Shown here one piece after another: positions 62,902-64,000 of a stretch of DNA of 64,000 nucleotides. The DNA is from Micromussa lordhowensis. Its lineage: Eukaryota; Cnidaria; Anthozoa; Scleractinia; Lobophylliidae. Position numbers and translations under genes: made by a program. The stretch covers positions 24,539,506 to 24,603,505 of the forward strand of contig OZ026598.1 in assembly GCA_964020085.1 (NCBI GenBank), given 5' to 3'. Below the pieces are notes generated by a model, which had not been told where the DNA came from, searched no databases, and was given only the letters and a program-made list of their open reading frames with translations. Numbering within the stretch: position 1 is the first letter of the stretch; every line of letters begins with the position of its first letter.

Positions 62902-62939
62902 ATATTATTTAGGAATTTAAAAAAGTCCCTAAATAATAT
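62902..62939 (+). promoter_or_regulatory. Hairpin upstream of membrane-active gene, element 2 copy
   Basis: ATATTATTTAGG (62902-62913) pairs with CCTAAATAATAT (62928-62939). Compared with element 1 one T-A pair has become G-C, preserving the stem. Confidence 0.6.
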
Positions 62940-62942
62940 ATA

Positions 62943-63683
62943 ATGACTGAACTACATCAAATTTCTATAAAACTTTCTGAAGGCCAAAAACGAAAACTAT
63001 CTAAGGCTTACAGAAACAGAGAAGAAATAAGTTTACGCTTAAGTAAAAATGCGCTAAGTGGTTCCGATGTCCTTATGGTACCAATGAATACTGTTAAGAG
63101 GCTAGCTAAGGTCAAAACAGCTAATCGAGGAATGGTAATTACTATATCAAAGTATAATATCAGGCGACAAACTGGGTCTGGTATCTTTAGCTCAATATTG
63201 CCAGTATTAAAGAATGTAGCACCAACTATCGGTAAAACACTAGGATTGTCTGCTCTAGCAGGGTTAGCTTCTGAAGGTGCTAGTCAAATAGTTAAGAAAA
63301 TTAGTGGCGGACAAATGTATCAAGTACCAAATAAAAATCTATATATGTTAGCTAAAATGGGCGATCTACTGACTAAAGGACAAATAGGAGATTTAGCACG
63401 AGCTCATAAATTAGGAGAAGACTTACTTTTCCGACTTACACAACGACAAGTAGGTAGTGGTATTGGCACGTTACTAGCTAGTATTGGTATTCCAATGATT
63501 ATTGATGCATTAAAAGGAGGAAGTATAAAAGGAAGACCTCTGACGAAAGGAAGAGGAGGAGTTCGAATGGGGAAATCGGATGGAGGAGGAGGTCCTCGTA
63601 TAGGAATGCCTATGGCTCCACCACCTTTTATTGGAACATGGGGCAGGGGTAGGGTTAGAGGAAAAAAAAAAAAAAAGAACTAA
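62943..63683 (+). CDS. Membrane-active virion protein, element 2 copy (246 aa)
   Basis: Orthologue of 18277-18999 with GSG and the hydrophobic IFSSILPVLKNVAPTIG segment unchanged. The Gly/Arg tail is six residues longer. It ends in a 14-A tract (63662-63675) with the protease again in the +1 frame. Confidence 0.7.
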   Translation: MTELHQISIKLSEGQKRKLSKAYRNREEISLRLSKNALSGSDVLMVPMNTVKRLAKVKTANRGMVITISKYNIRRQTGSGIFSSILPVLKNVAPTIGKTLGLSALAGLASEGASQIVKKISGGQMYQVPNKNLYMLAKMGDLLTKGQIGDLARAHKLGEDLLFRLTQRQVGSGIGTLLASIGIPMIIDALKGGSIKGRPLTKGRGGVRMGKSDGGGGPRIGMPMAPPPFIGTWGRGRVRGKKKKKN

Positions 63684-63711
63684 AAAAGCCTAAATTCCAT
63701 AAAGATATCCC

Positions 63712-64000
63712 AATGAGTAATTTTGATCTTTTAGATTGGTGTAAATACTTGAAGATACCTATCAAGAATGTTTTAAGTAGAGATCAGACTGTACCACATC
63801 AGCATAAGTTAGCGCTTTTTATCTATAATTTAGAACCTCATTATATGAGTGGTAGTCATTGGGTTACAACCTATGTTCGTGATGGTACAATAAATTACTT
63901 TGACTCTTTTGGTATGCCACCTTTTCAAGAGTTGGTAAACCATGCAAAAGAGAAAAACTTAAATCTATTACACCAAAACCATCAAATACAGAATCTCTAT
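63712..64000 (+). CDS. Adenain-like protease, element 2 copy (cut by window end)
   Basis: Starts MSNFDLLDWCKYL. The catalytic His (GSHWV) and Asp (YFDSFG) are present; the Cys lies beyond the window end. The +1 frame is open upstream through the poly-A tract to at least 63661, as in element 1. Confidence 0.9.

Larger units (their letters stand above)
52348..64000. mobile_element. Polinton/Maverick element 2, right part outside window
   Basis: The 11 genes from 53074 to the window end follow the same order and orientation as element 1, with mostly small differences. All complete frames are intact. The left border is uncertain: AGTACGCATTTTACAC at 52348 is an AG-starting candidate lying next to GCGTAGTTAGCGTA-rich sequence like the element 1 terminal repeat. 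The right terminal repeat is not in view, so the border cannot be proved. Clear homology to element 1 starts at about 53033. Confidence 0.85.

Overview
This is eukaryotic nuclear DNA, AT-rich and crowded with repeats, with a 200-base assembly gap (N) at 49501-49700. GT/AG mini-exons, Penelope-like retroelement pieces, Tc1/mariner remnants and several foldback MITEs point to an invertebrate. An anthozoan cnidarian (coral or anemone) is my best guess, from general resemblance only.

The main content is two related Polinton/Maverick (adintovirus-type) elements in the same orientation about 45 kb apart. Element 1 is complete: 7587-27430, 19,844 bp, 239-bp terminal inverted repeats starting AGTAGTGTAGG, and a perfect 6-bp target duplication CGCAAG at 7581-7586 and 27431-27436. 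Element 2 enters near 52.35 kb and runs off the end inside its protease gene. Both have a leftward block (two-TM protein, small protein, short fiber, long fiber, small linker gene, packaging ATPase) diverging at a conserved 70-bp AT-rich promoter from a rightward block (conserved structural protein, penton, pVI-like protein, major capsid protein, probable ssDNA-binding protein, membrane-active protein, adenain-like protease). Element 1 continues with a small leftward gene, a basic Cys peptide, a PLA2-domain protein, a chromodomain integrase, a zinc-finger peptide, protein-primed PolB, a 46-aa acidic peptide and a VLTF3-like late transcription factor. These cover replication (PolB), integration (integrase), capsid building (MCP, penton, ATPase, protease), cell attachment (two fibers), membrane breach (PLA2 and amphipathic proteins) and late gene expression (VLTF3-like).

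Three features stand out. Almost every element gene has an ATAT core within a few bases of its ATG, and the element also encodes its own VLTF3-like factor. Two gene junctions (membrane-active protein/protease and PLA2/integrase) consist of a poly-A tract with the downstream frame at +1; the integrase has no usable ATG of its own. The fiber genes have exchanged modules between the two elements. Element 1 carries an in-frame TAG in PolB, so it is probably not autonomous.

The flanking host DNA holds a 5'-truncated Penelope-like element bounded by 62-bp perfect inverted repeats (1691-2814), a second Penelope remnant with a hammerhead-ribozyme-like core (2901-3322), and an older TTAA-ended DNA transposon into which element 1 inserted (7489-28209). 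Between 34.4 and 39.0 kb a roughly 900-bp tandem array carries phase-1 mini-exons of a host gene on the minus strand. Other pieces are a 1.4-kb non-autonomous Tc1-type element (46337-47734) and a frameshifted Tc1/mariner transposase (51323-52365) that ends where element 2 begins. Large parts of 28-34 kb, 39-42 kb and 44-46 kb show nothing I can name.
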